DNA from: Leishmania infantum JPCM5
Taxonomy: Eukaryota > Euglenozoa > Kinetoplastea > Trypanosomatida > Trypanosomatidae
Length of the DNA stretch: 64,000 nt
NCBI RefSeq assembly: GCF_000002875.2
Contig: NC_009410.2
Location: 124,001-188,000, forward strand
Reading direction: 5' to 3'
This document shows, one piece after another, positions 60,894 through 64,000 of the stretch. Position 1 is the first letter of the stretch. Each line of letters begins with the position of its first letter. The position numbers were made by a program, and so were the translations under genes. The notes beneath the pieces are model-generated. The model saw nothing but the letters and a program-made list of their open reading frames with translations, did not search any database and had not been told where the DNA came from.

Positions 60894-61853
60894 TTCAAAA
60901 TCAGCCCGCAAGGGGAGCACAAACGGTGGAGTCGAAGATGCAGCGGAAGACGAGGCGAGAGGGCGCGCTGTGAGTCACGGAAGGGGCACGGAAGATGCTC
61001 AGCTGAGGAATGAAAGCCGGAAAAGAGAGAAGGGAAGAGGGCGGTGGTGTTGAAAAGATTTTGTGAGAGACTGAACAGGGGTTGGGGGACGGAGGTATGC
61101 AGGAGGGGAAGGGTAGCAGAGCCGTGAGTGAGTCGGTGGGGAGGATGTCAGCGTGCGTGCTGTTGGGCGTGGAGAGAGACCAATGGATGAAGTGGTAAAG
61201 AGCTACCTGTTTCGGCTGGCACTCACGCACTCAGGCGCTCACGCACACCGCAAGCACCACAGACAAACAAGTAGAGGGAGAGAGTAACCGCCCAGCGTAG
61301 GAAGACACGTGTGTGATGGAACCTGGCGGAGAGAACACCACACGGGAAGAGCGCGAGATAGAGGGGGGAGGAGAGTTCCAGAAGGGGGAGGAGGACGATG
61401 TGGATGAGCCACGCACCGAAGTGGGTATGAGAGACGCAAGGCCTTCTTGGGAAAGGACAGGCCTGTCCTCGTAGGTGGTTGGGGACGCACACACACAAGC
61501 ACACATGCGGCGAGTGCTTCAGGGTGACAGTATATTCTTCTTTTGGTCCGTACCTGTGACGATGGAAACGGCAACGAAGGAAGCAAGCATACGCAGACTC
61601 ATCGCTGCATGCATGCAAACACGTGCACGTGCGGTCGCGCCCTGCAAGCTGCGGGAAGTCGGCATCCGCGTCGGTCGTAAAGGAGGCCAAGCCACAGTGA
61701 GAGGCGCGAGAGATGACCACAAGGAGGCCCGACAAGGCAAAGCAGTAGCTTGGCCCCACTCGTGCTGTATAATGCACCCACGCATCGCCACGCATGCATC
61801 CCTCGCCCCCCCTACCCTCTCATCCTCCGTCGTCGAAAACCCCGCTAAACCCG
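60894..61853. other. Intergenic region
   Basis: SNARE 5' UTR with purine-rich stretches (about 61020-61110 and 61330-61400), then the 3' UTR of the pentapeptide-repeat mRNA. No gene seen. Confidence 0.5.
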
Positions 61854-63386
61854 TCAGCCTAGGCCCCCGCGAACACGGAGAGGGAAGCGCGAGGCCGAAC
61901 GCGTATTGCTGCACTTCACAAACTTGGCCTTGTCAAGGCCTTGGCTGAACTGAAAGTCGCTGAGGTCGAAGTTGCAACGAAGGAAGCACACCGATGGGCC
62001 GTCCCGGCGGCTGCTGCTACAGATGATGCCCTGGCCTTGATCGGCGTCTTTGCCCGTCTGCCTCGAGTCGTGTGGGATGCACGTCAGCCCAACAGCGGCA
62101 AGGCGGAAATCGCAGTCCTCAAAGCGGGCCGTGGTGGACAAGGATGGGCGGCACTGGACGCCTTTGAGGATGCAACCTGTGAAGTTGCAGCGACGAAAAA
62201 TCACGGTGTCCAGCTTGGCTCCGTAGAAGAGGCTGCGCGAAAGGTCGCAGTCCTCCAGCGTCACGTGCGACCACCGCACTAGCGAGAAGTCACACCGAAC
62301 GAGAGAGAGGCCACGCAGATGACGATTCTCCAGCACGCCATGTGCCAGGATGGCCTTCATGTCCAGCCCCGGCAATACCAGCGCTGCAGCAGCGGAAGAA
62401 GACCATGCGGTGGCAGCGGAAGGAGTAGTGCGATCCCTCCTACTGTCGCCAGCTCGCGCTCCCGCTCCGCCATTCCAAGGTAGCTGCGACGCCGCGTCGC
62501 TGTGGTCGCCGCTTAGGTGTGGCGTTGCACTCGAGTTGCTGCACAGGTCCATAAACTGGAGCACCTTGCGCTCGAGCGGGACGTCACGGGCAGCGAAGGT
62601 AGCCACGATGGAGGAAGAGGTCGTGCCAGTACTTGAAGGCTGCGCTATAACGGCGCTCGAGAAAGAAGGCGCCGGGGAGTTGGTAGCGAGATCGATGTGC
62701 AGTGTACGCTTGTCCCGCTTGTCACCACATCCCTCAGAGCACGCGCCCATGGACGTCATTAAGTCCTCCGCGTCGAGAGACCCATACGCATCCTCCGGAA
62801 CCGCCGTCACCCCTTCCAGCTCACCAAGAGCACGGTACGACGTCATAGGGGGCACATGTGGAGAGGAGACGGGGTGGTCGGCAGCATTACTCGGCGCCTT
62901 GGCGTCATTGACGCGGGCAGCCGTCGCGGCGGCCTCGTCCTCGTAAAGAGCCGAGGAAAGAGCCAGCACAGCGTCCAACATCTGAGCCGTATTCAACTCA
63001 TACGGCGAGGTGCACGTAGCATCATGCGCCCTCGTAGCTCTCATGGGTGTAAAACGCGACGGCCGCAAAGTCGCCTCATGCAAGACGTGCGCCTCACTGC
63101 GCGTCCGCGACTTACCACGACGTCCCGACGACGGTGCCGCACCACGAAATCGGGCACAAGGCTCCACCGACCGCGCATGATGGCGGTGATGTCGCTGGTG
63201 GACGCCAGCTACAGAATTCCGCGAAGGACATTGATGGCGGCGAGGGTGTGTCTGTTCCCGGCAGCTGCGCCCGTCCTGCACGGTGCTGTACCGTGGAATC
63301 GTGCAAACAGCCGTGAGCCGAAGCGGTGTGAAGGCCACAGCCCCGCGAAGGCGACGAACCGCCGTGAAAGATTCACGTAGGAGCAT
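61854..63386 (-). CDS. Pentapeptide-repeat protein, predicted mitochondrial
   Basis: Protein of 510 residues from ATG 63386; one in-frame TTG codon precedes it. The N-terminus (MLLRESFTAVRRLRGAVAF) is basic and hydrophobic, suggesting a mitochondrial presequence, followed by about 300 residues of Ser/Ala/Arg-rich linker with little structure. From about 365 there are pentapeptide-like units of A(D/N)LxX type, for example LRGLSLVRCDFSLVRWSHVT, LEDCDLSRSLFYGAKLDTVI and FRRCNFTGCILKGVQC, ending in FLRCNFDLSDFQF. Such repeats form a right-handed four-sided helix. No enzyme domain is attached. Its role is unknown, and the fold alone does not show a partner. Confidence 0.78.
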   Translation of the reverse strand: MLLRESFTAVRRLRGAVAFTPLRLTAVCTIPRYSTVQDGRSCREQTHPRRHQCPSRNSVAGVHQRHHRHHARSVEPCARFRGAAPSSGRRGKSRTRSEAHVLHEATLRPSRFTPMRATRAHDATCTSPYELNTAQMLDAVLALSSALYEDEAAATAARVNDAKAPSNAADHPVSSPHVPPMTSYRALGELEGVTAVPEDAYGSLDAEDLMTSMGACSEGCGDKRDKRTLHIDLATNSPAPSFSSAVIAQPSSTGTTSSSIVATFAARDVPLERKVLQFMDLCSNSSATPHLSGDHSDAASQLPWNGGAGARAGDSRRDRTTPSAATAWSSSAAAALVLPGLDMKAILAHGVLENRHLRGLSLVRCDFSLVRWSHVTLEDCDLSRSLFYGAKLDTVIFRRCNFTGCILKGVQCRPSLSTTARFEDCDFRLAAVGLTCIPHDSRQTGKDADQGQGIICSSSRRDGPSVCFLRCNFDLSDFQFSQGLDKAKFVKCSNTRSASRFPLRVRGGLG

Positions 63387-64000
63387 CAACGCACATGGAA
63401 AATGGGTGGGAGGGGGCAGAGGATAGTGACGTCAGTCCTTCCGGCCTCCCACCCTTGCCTGCTTAAAGGAGGAAAAGCAATAAACTGTGATTGACCTGCA
63501 GTATGTCCGCGAGTGTGTCAGCGCGTTCGCTTGTGTAGAGCAGAGTCTTTGGTTGGCGACACATACCTCGTGATGCAGGAGAGAATAGGCACACGCTGCA
63601 GAAAGAGAGGAGAGGCGGGTGACGCGCCACTGATGCGGTAAAGCAAAAAGATTAAAGGGCACAGGCGAGGGTGTCCAGTAGAAAAAGGGAGACATACTCA
63701 TGGAGCAACAGGTCCCAGCAACGCGACAGCGGCGGACTCGTTGTATTGCAGCACTCTAGAGAGAGGAGATGATAGCGGCAGCGAGCGTGTGTGTGTGTGT
63801 ATTTGTGTGTATGTCCTCTGTGTCGCCGTCTCTGCCTCCCTTCATGGTGTCCTCACCCATCCGCCCGCCGCACGCAAGTGGTTCACCGTCCCACGTGACG
63901 GACAGGCATTCGAGATGGATGTGGACGGAGAGAGGGAACGCATCACGCCACTGCCACGCCATTCCGGGGTGCCTTCACCGTTCCTTTTATCGACTCTTTC
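63387..64000. other. Intergenic region at the right edge
   Basis: 5' UTR of the pentapeptide-repeat gene and, presumably, the 3' UTR of the next gene beyond the window. A (TG)n lies near 63787-63809. No gene seen. Confidence 0.5.

Noticed and set aside
1..64000. CRISPR arrays, operons with ribosome binding sites, bacterial promoters or terminators
   Set aside because: No evenly spaced repeats or prokaryotic signals. All genes are on one strand with long spacers and pyrimidine tracts, as in trypanosomatids.
1..64000. tRNA, rRNA or snoRNA genes
   Set aside because: I did not recognise any tRNA arms or other RNA gene by eye. A snoRNA or small RNA in a spacer could be missed without a search.
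1..64000. A transcription strand-switch region
   Set aside because: Every supported gene is on the minus strand and no divergent or convergent pair occurs, so no switch lies in the window.

Overview
The window reads as trypanosomatid nuclear DNA, most likely Leishmania (possibly subgenus Viannia, which I cannot settle). It is GC-rich, and every convincing gene is intronless and lies on the minus strand. Intergenic spacers are 0.5 to 4 kb and full of polypurine tracts and (TG)n, (CA)n and (TA)n microsatellites. On the coding strand the polypurine tracts are the polypyrimidine tracts used for trans-splicing. This is the inside of one polycistronic unit transcribed from right to left, so gene order on the mRNA runs from position 64000 towards 1. 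The two HSP10 genes, the PDI gene and the large flagellar protein gene match what I remember of L. major chromosome 26; that is memory, not a search.

Layout. 1-10.9 kb: a partial importin-beta family gene, a GPN2-type GTPase, a non-canonical poly(A) polymerase/TUTase-like nucleotidyltransferase and a 13-repeat LRR protein. About 12-15.5 kb: remains of one large gene (helical N-terminal part followed by a multi-pass membrane part) broken by at least eight stops and frameshifts. 16-30 kb: a large unknown protein, a type II membrane glycosyltransferase, a membrane protein with a possible degenerate SpoU/TrmH-like C-terminus, a LAMTOR3-like roadblock protein and a predicted mitochondrial ApaG-domain protein. 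30.1-34.2 kb: 4 kb with no convincing intact gene. 34-45.4 kb: a mitochondrial protein with a dsRBD-like end, a taxilin-like coiled coil, a PPR protein, HSP10 copy 1 and a hotdog-fold thioesterase. 45.4-47.6 kb: a 101-base assembly gap, a truncated Notchless-type WD40 fragment and HSP10 copy 2. 48-64 kb: CFAP61 (axonemal), PDI, a broken thioredoxin-like gene, EMC7, a syntaxin-6-like Qc-SNARE and a pentapeptide-repeat protein.

Two copies of an about 600-bp dispersed repeat (about 2784-3390 and 43194-43784) lie in 3' UTRs and look like SIDER-type degenerate retroposons. Neighbouring genes are mostly unrelated, as usual for trypanosomatid units. The exception is 54.4-60.9 kb, where four consecutive loci (PDI, broken thioredoxin-like gene, EMC7, SNARE) all belong to the ER and secretory pathway.

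I did not find a convincing new multi-gene system. The best leads are the large multi-lesion pseudogene, the 15-C homopolymer in the thioredoxin-like gene, the HSP10/WD40 junction, and the membrane protein with a possible SPOUT-like end. Start codons given are the first in-frame ATG unless stated; upstream in-frame GTG or TTG codons were not used.
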